Origin: an uncultured Clostridia bacterium
GTDB lineage: Bacteria > Bacillota > Clostridia > Oscillospirales > Oscillospiraceae
DNA: 64,000 bases
Assembly: GCA_946411835.1 (NCBI GenBank)
Contig: CAMKFK010000002.1
Span: 1-64,000 of the forward strand
Reading direction: 5' to 3'
The notes below the pieces were generated by a model that did no database searches, was not told the origin of the DNA, and was given only the letters and a program-made list of their open reading frames with translations. Of the stretch, positions 1-9,268 are shown piece after piece (the stretch's first letter is position 1; each line of letters begins with the position of its first letter). The translations under genes and the position numbers were made by a program.

Positions 1-276
1 TTGAGTTGACATAGTATCACGTCGGCTTAAGAAAGTAAATGCTGTCGCCGTGGCACCAGACGCGCCGTTTTGCATAGAATGGCAGTACCATGAAGGAAAC
101 GCCGAATGAATCAACGTGCGCGCCTTGACGAGCAGATTCTTCGCCGATCAAGGGCGAAAGCTGCAGGAATGCTTTGCGTATTTCAAGGGTTCCGCAGCGC
201 AGAGCGGCGGGAAATCTGCCGCCAGGACGTGCGTGGGGATTTGTTCAGCGTTTCCCAAAGAATCGGAGGCGTTGCT

Positions 277-813
277 ATGCTCGAAACCACACCGTCGGCG
301 CTGCCGACGCAGGAGGAACACCGAAGACAGGAGCAGCTGTGGCGGCGGGTATCGCCGTCGCTGCCGCCGTATGGCGCCGCGCCGCCGGAGCCGGCCTGCC
401 GGAGCGGCGGAGAGCGGGAGGCGGAGCTGCTCCGAAATTCCCTGCAAGACGAGCTGGCGGACGCGCAGACCTACCGCTGCCTCGCCGCGCTCGCGCACAC
501 GGCGGAGGGGCGGCGCCTGATGTGCTCTCTCGCCTCGGACGAGGCGGCGCACGCGAAGCGTTTGCAGGCGGCGTATTTTCTGCTCACCGGTGAAATCTGC
601 GGCGCGACGGTGGTGCTGCCGCCGCAGCCGCGCCTGCTCTGGCGCGACCGTCTGCGCGAGCGTTACCGTGAGGAGTGCTGCGGCGCGGCGCGCTACGCGC
701 AGGCGGCGGCGATGACGGCGGACGTCTGCCTCGCCCATCTGCTGCAAGACCTCTCCGCCGACGAATACCGCCACGCATCGCTGCTGCAAAAGCAGGTGGA
801 AAAAACGATCTGA
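277..813 (+). CDS. ferritin-like / rubrerythrin-like small protein
   Basis: ORF 106..813; start placed at ATG 277 after GGAGG-like RBS; ELLRNSLQDELADAQTYRCLA...DEAAHAKRL and DLSADEYRHASLL resemble paired E/ExxH ferritin-like motifs. Confidence 0.6.
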   Translation: MLETTPSALPTQEEHRRQEQLWRRVSPSLPPYGAAPPEPACRSGGEREAELLRNSLQDELADAQTYRCLAALAHTAEGRRLMCSLASDEAAHAKRLQAAYFLLTGEICGATVVLPPQPRLLWRDRLRERYREECCGAARYAQAAAMTADVCLAHLLQDLSADEYRHASLLQKQVEKTI

Positions 814-820
814 TATCAGG

Positions 821-852
821 AAAAGCCTTGCGGCGCACGCCGCAAGGCTTTT
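821..852. terminator. bidirectional hairpin AAAAGCCTTGCGGCG..CGCCGCAAGGCTTTT between convergent genes
   Basis: perfect inverted repeat flanked by A and T runs. Confidence 0.8.
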
Positions 853-855
853 CGC

Positions 856-2526
856 TTATTCCATGCTGATGATGTAGTAGTAGACGGGCTGTCCGCCGGA
901 GAGAACGCTGATCTCCGCCATCGGCAGCTTTTCGGAGAAGCAGGCGGCGTCCCGTTCCGCCGCCTCGGCGGTGACGTCCTCGCCATAGAACACGTTGACG
1001 AAGCCGGCGTTTTGCGCCTTCGCCGCATCCGCGAGCTTTTCCAGCAGCGCGGAGATGCTCTTGTCCACGCCGTATAGCTTGCCCTCCAGCAGCGCGAGAT
1101 AGTCGCCCTCGTGGATGACCGCGCCGTCGAACTCGGAGTCGCGCGCGGCGTAGGTGATCTGCGCGGTCCTGACGTTCTGCGCCGCCTCAAGCATCGACTG
1201 CTCTATGGTCTGCGCGTCGCCGCATTCGAGGTCGACCGCCATCATCGCGGAAATGCCCTGCGGCACGGTGGCGGTGGGGATGACGACGACGGTCTTGTCC
1301 GTCAGATCCGCGCACTGCTGCGCCGCCATGACGATGTTCTTGTTGTTCGGCAGCACAAAGATCGTGTCGGCGTTTACGCGCTCGATCTCGCGCAGAATGC
1401 TCTCGGTGGAGGGGTTCATGGTCTGCCCGCCGCTGATGACGCCGTCGGCGCCCATATCGCGGAACACCGCCGCCAGCCCGTCGCCCGCGCAGACGGCGAG
1501 GAAGCCGAAGGGCTTTCGCGCCTCGTCCCCGGCGGGGGGGACGGCGTCGTCCTCCATGTCGTCGTCCTCCAGCTCGTCGGCGGAGATGGTCTTGCGGCCC
1601 GCCGCCATGTCCTCCTGCTGAATGCGCATGTTCTCGACCTTGGCAACCTCCAGAATGCCGTACTGCTGCGCGGCGTTGAGCGCGTCGCCCGGGATGTCGG
1701 TGTGGACGTGCACCTTGAACATATCGTCGCCCTCGCTGATGACGATGCTGTCGCCGATGGAGTTCAGGTATTCGCGGTAGGGCCTGAGGTCGGGGTTCCC
1801 CTTGGTGCGGACGATGAACACCGTGTCAAAGGTGAAGGTGATATCCTCGTCGCCAACCTGCGCAAAGTCCGCCTTGTCCTTCGCGGCGGCGTCGCCCAGC
1901 TCGGGCATCGGCTCGCCGCGCAGGGCGGAGAGCATTCCGCCGAGGATGACGCAAAAGCCCTTGCCGCCCGCGTCCACGACGCCGACGCGCTTGAGCACGG
2001 GGTTCATATTGACCGTCTCGCGGAGCGTCTCCTCGCCCTGGCGGAGCGCGGCGTCGAGCACATACTCGACGCTGTTGTTCTCCTCGGCGGCGTGCATGGC
2101 AGCGTCGGAGGCGAGACGGGAGACCGTGAGGATCGTGCCCTCGGCGGGCTTCATCACCGCGTTGTACGCGGCGGCGACGCCTTCCTGCAGGGCGGCGGCG
2201 AACATACAGCCGTCGGCGAGCTCCAGCCCCTTGAAGCTCCTGGACACGCCGCGAAACAGCAGCGAGAGGATGACGCCGGAGTTGCCGCGCGCGCCGCGCA
2301 GCATGGCGTTGGCCGCCGCCTGCGCGGCCTCGTCCACGGTGCGCGGCTCCTTTTTGCTCAGCTCTGCCGCCGCCGTCTGGATGGTCAGGCTCATGTTGGT
2401 GCCGGTGTCGCCGTCGGGCACGGGGAAGACGTTCAGGTCGTTGATGCTTTGCTTGGCCGCCGAAACGGACGCCGCGCCGTAGAGCAGCATCTGCTTGAAT
2501 ACGGCGCCGGTAATGGTATCGTGCAT
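856..2526 (-). CDS. DAK2-domain (FakA/YloV-like) fatty-acid kinase-type protein
   Basis: MHDTITGAVFKQMLLYGAASVSAAKQSINDLNVFPVPDGDTGTNMSLT is the typical N-terminus; adjacent to Asp23 gene as usual; start reset to 2526. Confidence 0.88.
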   Translation of the reverse strand: MHDTITGAVFKQMLLYGAASVSAAKQSINDLNVFPVPDGDTGTNMSLTIQTAAAELSKKEPRTVDEAAQAAANAMLRGARGNSGVILSLLFRGVSRSFKGLELADGCMFAAALQEGVAAAYNAVMKPAEGTILTVSRLASDAAMHAAEENNSVEYVLDAALRQGEETLRETVNMNPVLKRVGVVDAGGKGFCVILGGMLSALRGEPMPELGDAAAKDKADFAQVGDEDITFTFDTVFIVRTKGNPDLRPYREYLNSIGDSIVISEGDDMFKVHVHTDIPGDALNAAQQYGILEVAKVENMRIQQEDMAAGRKTISADELEDDDMEDDAVPPAGDEARKPFGFLAVCAGDGLAAVFRDMGADGVISGGQTMNPSTESILREIERVNADTIFVLPNNKNIVMAAQQCADLTDKTVVVIPTATVPQGISAMMAVDLECGDAQTIEQSMLEAAQNVRTAQITYAARDSEFDGAVIHEGDYLALLEGKLYGVDKSISALLEKLADAAKAQNAGFVNVFYGEDVTAEAAERDAACFSEKLPMAEISVLSGGQPVYYYIISME

Positions 2527-2539
2527 AGACACGCCCCTC

Positions 2540-2890
2540 CTACAGAGTGATGCTATCGACGTAAACGTCGATGCCGCGAACGACCGCACCGGTGTTCTTG
2601 TTGACGAGGTAACGCACCTGAGAGATGATTTCACGCGAAATGGCGGTCATGTTGACGCCGGGCTCGACAATGATGTGCAGCTCGATGGAGATGTCGCCTT
2701 CGTCATGCTGCGTGATGTGAACGCCCTTGCTCATGGCGGCGGGGCGCAGCAGATGGACCAGCCCGTCCGTCATGGAGCGGTATGCCATACCCTTCACGCC
2801 GTAGCAGCTGGTGGCGGCGGCGCCCGTGATGTCCGAGAGCACCGCGTCGCTGATCTGAATCTCGCCCTGATCGGTCTGGAGCTTGAACAT
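2540..2890 (-). CDS. Asp23/Gls24 family envelope stress response protein
   Basis: MFKLQTDQGEIQISDAVLSDITGAAATSCYGVKGMA...; start reset from ORF 2540..3301. Confidence 0.88.
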   Translation of the reverse strand: MFKLQTDQGEIQISDAVLSDITGAAATSCYGVKGMAYRSMTDGLVHLLRPAAMSKGVHITQHDEGDISIELHIIVEPGVNMTAISREIISQVRYLVNKNTGAVVRGIDVYVDSITL

Positions 2891-3053
2891 AAAAGGTCTC
2901 CTTTCATCGAAGCCCTGTGAAGGCAGATTATTCCTCTCTATTATATACGAACGGATCGGGAATAACAAGGGCGAAATCAATGAAACTTTGTATTGCAAAA
3001 TACGCCGGGATACAATAAAATATATAAGTATTTTTGAAGGCGGGGTCAGGGAT

Positions 3054-3620
3054 ATGCGAGTCATCACGGGTTCGGCGCGGGGAAGGCGCCTCGGAGAGCT
3101 GAAGGGACAGGAGACCCGCCCCACGACGGGCAAGGTCAAGGAGGGCATTTTCAGCGCCATCCAGTTTGAGCTGGAGGATGCGCGCGTGCTCGACCTGTTC
3201 GCCGGGACCGGACAGATGGGCATTGAGGCGCTGTCCCGCGGCGCGAGGAGCTGCGTCTTTATCGACCGGCGCGCGGACGCGGCGAAGCTCGTGCGCGACA
3301 ATCTCGCCGTCTGCGGGCTGACGGAGCGGGCGCAGGTGGTCTGCGGCGACGCAATGGCATACCTCGCCGCGCAGCGGACGAGGTTTGACCTGATTTTCCT
3401 CGACCCGCCCTATGCCGACGATTCGCTCGAGCGCGCTCTCACGCGCATTGCGGGATTTGACATTTCGGCGCCGTATGGTATAATTGTCGCGGAGTGCCCG
3501 GCGGACAAGGCGCTGCCGGCGCTCAGCGTGCCATACCGTCTCCGCCGCGAGTACCGCTATGGCAGGATCAAGGTCGCGGTGTATCGCCGTGACGGAGAGG
3601 AAGAGGAAACAAACGGATGA
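3054..3620 (+). CDS. rsmD: 16S rRNA (guanine(966)-N(2))-methyltransferase
   Basis: MRVITGSARGRRLGELKG.ETRPTTGKVKEGIFSAIQ; DLFAGTGQMGIEALSRGA; DPPY motif. Confidence 0.92.
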   Translation: MRVITGSARGRRLGELKGQETRPTTGKVKEGIFSAIQFELEDARVLDLFAGTGQMGIEALSRGARSCVFIDRRADAAKLVRDNLAVCGLTERAQVVCGDAMAYLAAQRTRFDLIFLDPPYADDSLERALTRIAGFDISAPYGIIVAECPADKALPALSVPYRLRREYRYGRIKVAVYRRDGEEEETNG

Positions 3621-4105
3621 ATGTTGCGGTCTTTCCGGGGAGCTTTGACCCCGTCACCCTCGGCCACATGGACTTGATCGGCCGCGCGGCGGCGATCTTT
3701 GACCACGTTTACGTCTGCGCCATGGTCAACAGCGGCAAGCGCCCGATGTTCACCAAGGAGCAGCGTCATGAAATGCTCAGCGCCGCCGTGGCGGGGCTGC
3801 CGAACGTCACGGCGGAGCTTTGGACGGGGCTGCTCGCCGACTACGCCAGGAAGAGGGGCGCGCGCTATCTCATCAAGGGCGTGCGCAACGGAACGGATTT
3901 TGACACCGAGCTGGGCATGGCGCAGATCAATCGCGCGCTGGAGCCGACGCTGGACACGGTGCTGCTGCCCGCGCGCACCGAGTTCCTGCATGTCAGCTCG
4001 ACCATGGTGCGGGAAATGGTGACGTACAAGCGCCCGCTGGAGCCCTATGTGCCCGCAGCGGCGATCGAAACGATGAAAGGGTGGAAGGACAATGGAAAAA
4101 CGTGA
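3617..4105 (+). CDS. coaD: pantetheine-phosphate adenylyltransferase
   Basis: PGSFDPVTLGHMDLIGRAA...STMVREM. Confidence 0.95.
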   Translation: MNVAVFPGSFDPVTLGHMDLIGRAAAIFDHVYVCAMVNSGKRPMFTKEQRHEMLSAAVAGLPNVTAELWTGLLADYARKRGARYLIKGVRNGTDFDTELGMAQINRALEPTLDTVLLPARTEFLHVSSTMVREMVTYKRPLEPYVPAAAIETMKGWKDNGKT

Positions 4106-4619
4106 TGTGGAGCACCTGCTTGACATGCTGTACAACATGGTCAACGAGGCGAAGAACGCGCCGCTGAGCAGCGAGAAGTGCGTCATCGACCGCGACGCGG
4201 CGCTGGACCTGCTCGACGAAATGCGCGAGGCGCTGCCGGCGGAGCTGCATCGCGCGCAGGACCTGATCCAGGCGAAGGACGACTATGTCAACTCAGCCAA
4301 GCGCGAGGTGGAGCGCATGATGCAGAAGGCGGAGCACGACGCCAAGAGCAAGGTTGCCGACAGCGAGGTGCTGATCGCCGCCCGCGAGCGCGGACACGAT
4401 ATCGTCGCCCGCGCGGAGGAGCGTTCCAACGAAATGTATCGCGTCGTCAACGAATACACCGAGGATGCGCTGCGCCGCACCGAGGAGGCGATCCAGGCTG
4501 CGCTGGACGAGGTCAAGCAGAGCCGTGTGCGTTTCCGCGCCGCCTCCGCCGCGCGCCGCCAGAAGGATCGGGAGGAATTGACCAAAGCGGCGAAGAAAAT
4601 AGGCAAAGATGGCGAGTAA
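4092..4619 (+). CDS. coiled-coil protein, ATP synthase subunit H/DivIVA-like, function unknown
   Basis: 175-aa charged helical ORF with RBS, overlapping coaD. Confidence 0.6.
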   Translation: MEKRDVEHLLDMLYNMVNEAKNAPLSSEKCVIDRDAALDLLDEMREALPAELHRAQDLIQAKDDYVNSAKREVERMMQKAEHDAKSKVADSEVLIAARERGHDIVARAEERSNEMYRVVNEYTEDALRRTEEAIQAALDEVKQSRVRFRAASAARRQKDREELTKAAKKIGKDGE

Positions 4620-4663
4620 ATTTCGGTAAAATGGACAAGTCCACCGCATCTTGAACATAACAG

Positions 4664-4705
4664 GAAGCCCGACGCAAGATGTTGTGCCGGGCTTCTTTGT
4701 TTTTT
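4664..4705 (+). terminator. rho-independent terminator
   Basis: GAAGCCCG...CGGGCTTC followed by TTTGTTTTTT. Confidence 0.8.
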
Positions 4706-4769
4706 GGAAAAGAAAAACGTTTGTTTGAGAAAGGCGGGCATTTTATCGAGCAGTAACGGAAATTTGCCC

Positions 4770-4798
4770 TTGATTTTTCCGGGAAGCGTCCGTATAAT
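4770..4798 (+). promoter_or_regulatory. sigma-A promoter of mraZ operon: TTGATT-N17-TATAAT
   Basis: near-consensus hexamers with 17-bp spacer. Confidence 0.75.
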
Positions 4799-4805
4799 CA
4801 AGTTG

Positions 4806-4876
4806 TGAGTGGAGGAAAGTGGTGAGGAAGACCACAAAGTGGAGCCGCTTTCCCAAGAGACAACAGAGAGTGGAGC
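4806..4876 (+). promoter_or_regulatory. candidate MraZ-binding direct repeats (AAAGTGG-type)
   Basis: GTGGAG/GTGGTG units at 4809, 4819, 4839 (10-bp phase) and 4870, between promoter and mraZ. Confidence 0.6.
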
Positions 4877-4957
4877 GCATCCTGCCGCCCCGAAAAAAGG
4901 GGGACGGGCGGCTTTGTCCTCCCGTCTCGCGCTTTACGGAGAGGGGGACAGGCGGCC

Positions 4958-5380
4958 GTGACCGGACAGTACCAGCACAGCATTGACGCGAAGGGTCGGC
5001 TGTTCATCCCCGCCAAGCTCCGCGAGGAGCTGGGCGACACGTTTTATGTGACCATCGCGGGAACGGACCCCTGCCTCTCGGCGTACTCGGAGGCGGAGTG
5101 GCAGAAGCTGACGGAGAAATTTGACAGCCTGCCCTACACGAAGGCAAAAAAAGCGATCCGGATGCTCTACGCCAACGCCGCCAAATGCGAGCCGGACGCG
5201 CAGGGGCGCGTCGTGCTCCCACAGAAGCTGCGCGCCTACGCGAAGCTGGAAAAGGACGTGGTCGTCGCGGGCGTGTCCAAGCGCGCGGAGATCTGGAACG
5301 CGGAGGCCTGGGCGGAGCAGGAAACGGAGGCAATGGAAACGGAGAGCCTTGCCGCCGTGATGGAAGAGCTGGGTATTTGA
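4958..5380 (+). CDS. mraZ: division/cell wall cluster transcriptional repressor MraZ
   Basis: TGQYQHSIDAKGRLFIPAKLREELG; GTG start. Confidence 0.95.
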   Translation: MTGQYQHSIDAKGRLFIPAKLREELGDTFYVTIAGTDPCLSAYSEAEWQKLTEKFDSLPYTKAKKAIRMLYANAAKCEPDAQGRVVLPQKLRAYAKLEKDVVVAGVSKRAEIWNAEAWAEQETEAMETESLAAVMEELGI

Positions 5381-5381
5381 C

Positions 5382-6320
5382 ATGGACACGGACTACGGCC
5401 ACAAGCCGGTGCTGCTGGACGAGTGCCTCGACGCGCTGCAAATCAAGCCGGACGGCGTTTATGTGGACGGAACGCTGGGGCGCGCGGGACATTCCTCGGA
5501 AATCGCGCGCCGCCTGACCACGGGGCGCCTCATCGCGCTCGACCGTGACGAATCGGCGCTGGTCGCCGCGCGGGAGCGTATGGCGGCGTACATGGCACGC
5601 GTGACGCTGGTGCACAGCAATTTCAGCCGCCTCGGCGCGGTGCTCGGCGAGCTGGGCGTGCACGGCGCGGACGGGATGCTGTTCGACCTGGGCGTGTCCT
5701 CCCCGCAGCTGGACGACGCGCGGCGCGGTTTCTCCTATCAGCAGGACGCGCCGCTGGACATGCGTATGGACGCCTCCGCGCCGCTGACGGCGCGGACGCT
5801 GGTCAACACCGCTCCGTATGAGGAGCTGCGCCGCATCCTGTGGGAATACGGCGAGGAGCGCTTCGCACCGCAGATTGCGAGAGCCGTCTGCGCGGCGCGG
5901 GAGCGCAAGCCCATCGAGACGACGCTGGAGCTGGCGGAGCTGATCCGAGGCGCGATGCCCGCGCGGGCGCTGCGCGAAAAGCAGCACCCCGCCAAGCGCA
6001 GCTTTCAGGCAATCCGCATCGCCGTCAACGACGAGCTGGGCGAGCTGCCGCCGATGCTGGACGCGGCGGAGGCGAATTTGAAGCCGGGCGGACGCCTGGC
6101 GGTCATCACCTTCCACTCGCTGGAGGACCGCATCGTTAAGCAAAAGCTCAGGGAGTTTGCCGCGGGCTGCATCTGCCCGCCGGAGTTCCCGGTCTGCGTC
6201 TGCGGGCGCAAGCCGAAAATGAAGCTGATTACCCGCAAGCCCGTCACAGCGGGCGAGGCGGAGCTGAATGAAAACCCCCGCGCGCGCAGCGCCAAGCTGC
6301 GCGTGGCGGAGAAGTGCTGA
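5382..6320 (+). CDS. rsmH: 16S rRNA (cytosine(1402)-N(4))-methyltransferase
   Basis: HKPVLLDECLDAL...DGTLGRAGHSSEI; FHSLEDRIVK. Confidence 0.96.
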   Translation: MDTDYGHKPVLLDECLDALQIKPDGVYVDGTLGRAGHSSEIARRLTTGRLIALDRDESALVAARERMAAYMARVTLVHSNFSRLGAVLGELGVHGADGMLFDLGVSSPQLDDARRGFSYQQDAPLDMRMDASAPLTARTLVNTAPYEELRRILWEYGEERFAPQIARAVCAARERKPIETTLELAELIRGAMPARALREKQHPAKRSFQAIRIAVNDELGELPPMLDAAEANLKPGGRLAVITFHSLEDRIVKQKLREFAAGCICPPEFPVCVCGRKPKMKLITRKPVTAGEAELNENPRARSAKLRVAEKC

Positions 6321-6334
6321 ACAGGAGGAGGCTT

Positions 6335-6901
6335 ATGGCACGCCGCGACATGCGACAATGGAACAGGCAGTATGTCTCCGGCAGCCTTGCCTACGACTAC
6401 GTCGGCATCGAGCGCGAGGAGCGTCGCCGCAGGGAGCGCGAGGAGCGCGCCGCCGCCCAGCGCGCCGGCGCGGGCGCGCCGCCGCGCGCGCGCCGCAGGA
6501 GCGACGCTGTGCGCCGCCACCGCGAGCGCATCCGTGTCTCACCCGTCGCCGTGCTGGGCTTTTCGGTGATTGCGGTGATGGCGGTCATGCTGCTGATGAA
6601 TTACGCGCAGCTCACTTCGATCTCCAACCAGGTCGTGGAGCAGCAGAAGAGGCTGTCCTCTCTCGAGGAGGAGCACGTCAAGCTGGTTTCCCGCTATGAG
6701 CGCACCTTTGACCTTGCCGCCATCAAGGAGGCGGCGGAAAACGCCGGCATGGCGAAGCCGAGCAGCTCGCAAATCTACTATATTGACCTCTCCGCGCCGG
6801 ACAATGTGGTGCTGTATCAGCACGAGGAGGAGCATATCTTCGGCCGCGTTGCGGCTGCAGCGTGCAGAAATCTCCAAAGCATCGTGGAATATTTGAATTG
6901 A
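6335..6901 (+). CDS. FtsL-like septum formation initiator / cell division protein
   Basis: basic N-terminus, single TM, coiled coil; position between rsmH and PBP. Confidence 0.7.
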   Translation: MARRDMRQWNRQYVSGSLAYDYVGIEREERRRREREERAAAQRAGAGAPPRARRRSDAVRRHRERIRVSPVAVLGFSVIAVMAVMLLMNYAQLTSISNQVVEQQKRLSSLEEEHVKLVSRYERTFDLAAIKEAAENAGMAKPSSSQIYYIDLSAPDNVVLYQHEEEHIFGRVAAAACRNLQSIVEYLN

Positions 6902-6969
6902 GATGCAGTATACATAAGGGGTAAGGAGCTTCCTTACTCCTTATGTCCATGAATAGGGAGACTGGATAC

Positions 6970-9213
6970 ATGGCAATCAATCCGAAACGAACGTCCGAAT
7001 CGGCGCGCCGCGCCAACCGGACCGTCAACGCGAGAACGCTGGTGTTGCTGGTGGTTTTTGGGCTGCTGACCTTTGTGCTGCTGTTCCGCCAGCTCTACCG
7101 CTGGCAGATCACGGAGCATGAGCGCCTGCAAAGCGAGGCGGTGCGCCAGCAAACACTGCGCACCACGGTCAGCGCCGCGCGCGGCACGATCTATGACCGC
7201 AACGGCCGTCCCCTTGCCATCTCCTCCACGGCGGAGAACGTCATGATCTCCCCGTTGGACATCAAGGAGTACAACGCGGACAAAAAGCTCATCGCGGGCA
7301 CGCTTTCGGCGCTGCTGGACGTGAACGCGGAGACGCTGCTCAATAAGATGGAACGGACGGATTCGCAGTACGAGATCGTGAAAAAACGGGTCGACCAGGA
7401 CACGGCGGATCAAATTCGCGCGTTCATCACCGACAACAAGCTCAAGGGCAACTGCATCTTCCTCGAGCCCACCACCAAGCGCTATTACCCCTTCGGCTCG
7501 CTGGCGTCCAACGTCATCGGCTTCACGAATGAGAACGGCGGCGCCTACGGGCTGGAGGCGGTGTACAACGAGCAGCTGACCGGCGAGAGCGGCATGGTCG
7601 TCACGGCAAAGGACAACAAGGGGCGCTCGCTCCTGTACCAGTACGAGCAGTACTTCGACGCGCGGGATGGCTCCTCGCTTTACACGACCATCGACACCAC
7701 CGTGCAGTATTACCTCGAAAAAGGCCTCGCGGAGCTGGAGAGCCGCTTCGGCACCGGCAAGGGCGCGACGGGCATCGTGCTTGAGGTCAAGACCGGCGCG
7801 ATCCTCGGCATGGCGTCCCTGCCGGACTACGACCTCAACGATCCCAGCGCCATCTACAACGACTTCATGACCTCGGGTCTCGAGGGACTGTCCGGCGACG
7901 CGCTGAGCGAACGCCTGTCCGCGCTGCGGCTCAAGCAGTGGCGCAACAAGGCGATCAACGACACCTACGAGCCGGGCTCCACGTTCAAGATCCTCACGCT
8001 GTCCATGGCGCTGGAGGAGGGCGTGATCGACCGCAGCAGCACCTTCGACTGCCCGGGCTACGTCATCGTTGAGAAGCAGCGCATCAACTGTTCCAACCGC
8101 TCGGGCCACGGGCACCAGGACCTGACCGTCGCCACCGGGAACTCCTGCAACCCGGCGTTCATCAACATCGGCCTGCGCATGGGCAACACCGCCTTCTACG
8201 AGTATATGCGCGACTTCGGGCTGACCCAGAAGACCGGCATTGATACCACGGGCGAGGCGAGCGGCTTCGTCAACAGCGAGATCGAATACTCCAAGCTGGC
8301 GCTGGCGTGCTACGCCTTCGGGCAGAACTTCAACGTCACGCCCGTCGCGCTGATTTCGGCGCAGGCGGCCTGCGTCAACGGCGGCTATCTGCGCACGCCC
8401 TACATCGTCGAGCAGATCGTGGACCCCGACGGCAATGTCACCTATCAGCACGATTCCGCGCCGATCCGGCAGGTCATCTCCGAGGATACCAGCGCCACCG
8501 TGCGGGAAATACTCGAATACGTCGTGTCGGAGGGCACGGGCAAGAACGGCAAGGTCGCCGGCTACCGCATCGGCGGCAAGACCGGCACGGCGGATAAGGT
8601 CGGCGGCAACGTCATCGTCTCCTTCGTCTGCTTCGCGCCCGCCGACGATCCGCAGATCATCATGCTGCTCACCCTCGACGAGCCGAGCCGGTACACCGGG
8701 ACCTACGTTTCCGGCGGCAACATGGTCGCCCCGGTGTCCAGCGAGGTCATGGCGGAGCTGCTGCCCTATCTTGGCATTGAGCCGACCTACAGCGCGGAGG
8801 AGCTCGTCGGTCGCGACGCCACCGTGCCGAACGTGGTGGGCGAGTCCGTGGAGGCGGCGCAGAAGAAGCTCAAGGACATCGGCTTTGGCAGCCGCGTCAT
8901 CGGCGACGAGGCAAGGGTCACGGATCAGACCCCGGCGGGCGGCGCCATCGTGCCCAACAACGCCGAAATCCTTCTCTACTGCGGCGCGGAGAAGCCGGAC
9001 GCGCCCTGCGTCGTGCCGAACGTCATCGGCGACAGCGCGTCCGTGGCGAACCAGAAGCTGACGAACGCGGGACTCATCATGTCCGTGACCGGCGCGACCA
9101 ATCGCTCCTCCGGCACCGTGCGCGCGGTGTCCCAGTCCGAGCCGCCGGGACGCGAGGTGCCCGCCGGCAGCGTCATCCGCGTCCAGTTCAGCGACAGCTC
9201 CGTTACGGACTGA
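6970..9213 (+). CDS. penicillin-binding transpeptidase with two PASTA domains (SpoVD/FtsI type)
   Basis: YEPGSTFKILT (SxxK), GGKTGTADK (KTG); PNVVG and PNVIG PASTA repeats. Confidence 0.93.
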   Translation: MAINPKRTSESARRANRTVNARTLVLLVVFGLLTFVLLFRQLYRWQITEHERLQSEAVRQQTLRTTVSAARGTIYDRNGRPLAISSTAENVMISPLDIKEYNADKKLIAGTLSALLDVNAETLLNKMERTDSQYEIVKKRVDQDTADQIRAFITDNKLKGNCIFLEPTTKRYYPFGSLASNVIGFTNENGGAYGLEAVYNEQLTGESGMVVTAKDNKGRSLLYQYEQYFDARDGSSLYTTIDTTVQYYLEKGLAELESRFGTGKGATGIVLEVKTGAILGMASLPDYDLNDPSAIYNDFMTSGLEGLSGDALSERLSALRLKQWRNKAINDTYEPGSTFKILTLSMALEEGVIDRSSTFDCPGYVIVEKQRINCSNRSGHGHQDLTVATGNSCNPAFINIGLRMGNTAFYEYMRDFGLTQKTGIDTTGEASGFVNSEIEYSKLALACYAFGQNFNVTPVALISAQAACVNGGYLRTPYIVEQIVDPDGNVTYQHDSAPIRQVISEDTSATVREILEYVVSEGTGKNGKVAGYRIGGKTGTADKVGGNVIVSFVCFAPADDPQIIMLLTLDEPSRYTGTYVSGGNMVAPVSSEVMAELLPYLGIEPTYSAEELVGRDATVPNVVGESVEAAQKKLKDIGFGSRVIGDEARVTDQTPAGGAIVPNNAEILLYCGAEKPDAPCVVPNVIGDSASVANQKLTNAGLIMSVTGATNRSSGTVRAVSQSEPPGREVPAGSVIRVQFSDSSVTD

Positions 9214-9268
9214 GCTGACGTCATATTTCAGAGGATATCAGATTCGACTGTGAAAGGGAAGCCTTAAA

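Noticed and set aside
1-270. possible riboswitch/leader RNA before the ferritin-like gene
   Set aside because: Could not match to a known riboswitch consensus or find a convincing conserved structure by eye
1111-2550. 479-aa plus-strand ORF
   Set aside because: Antisense to the FakA-like gene, His/Val/Gly-rich artefact
6934-8451. 505-aa minus-strand ORF
   Set aside because: Antisense to the PBP gene, low-complexity R/V/A/D composition
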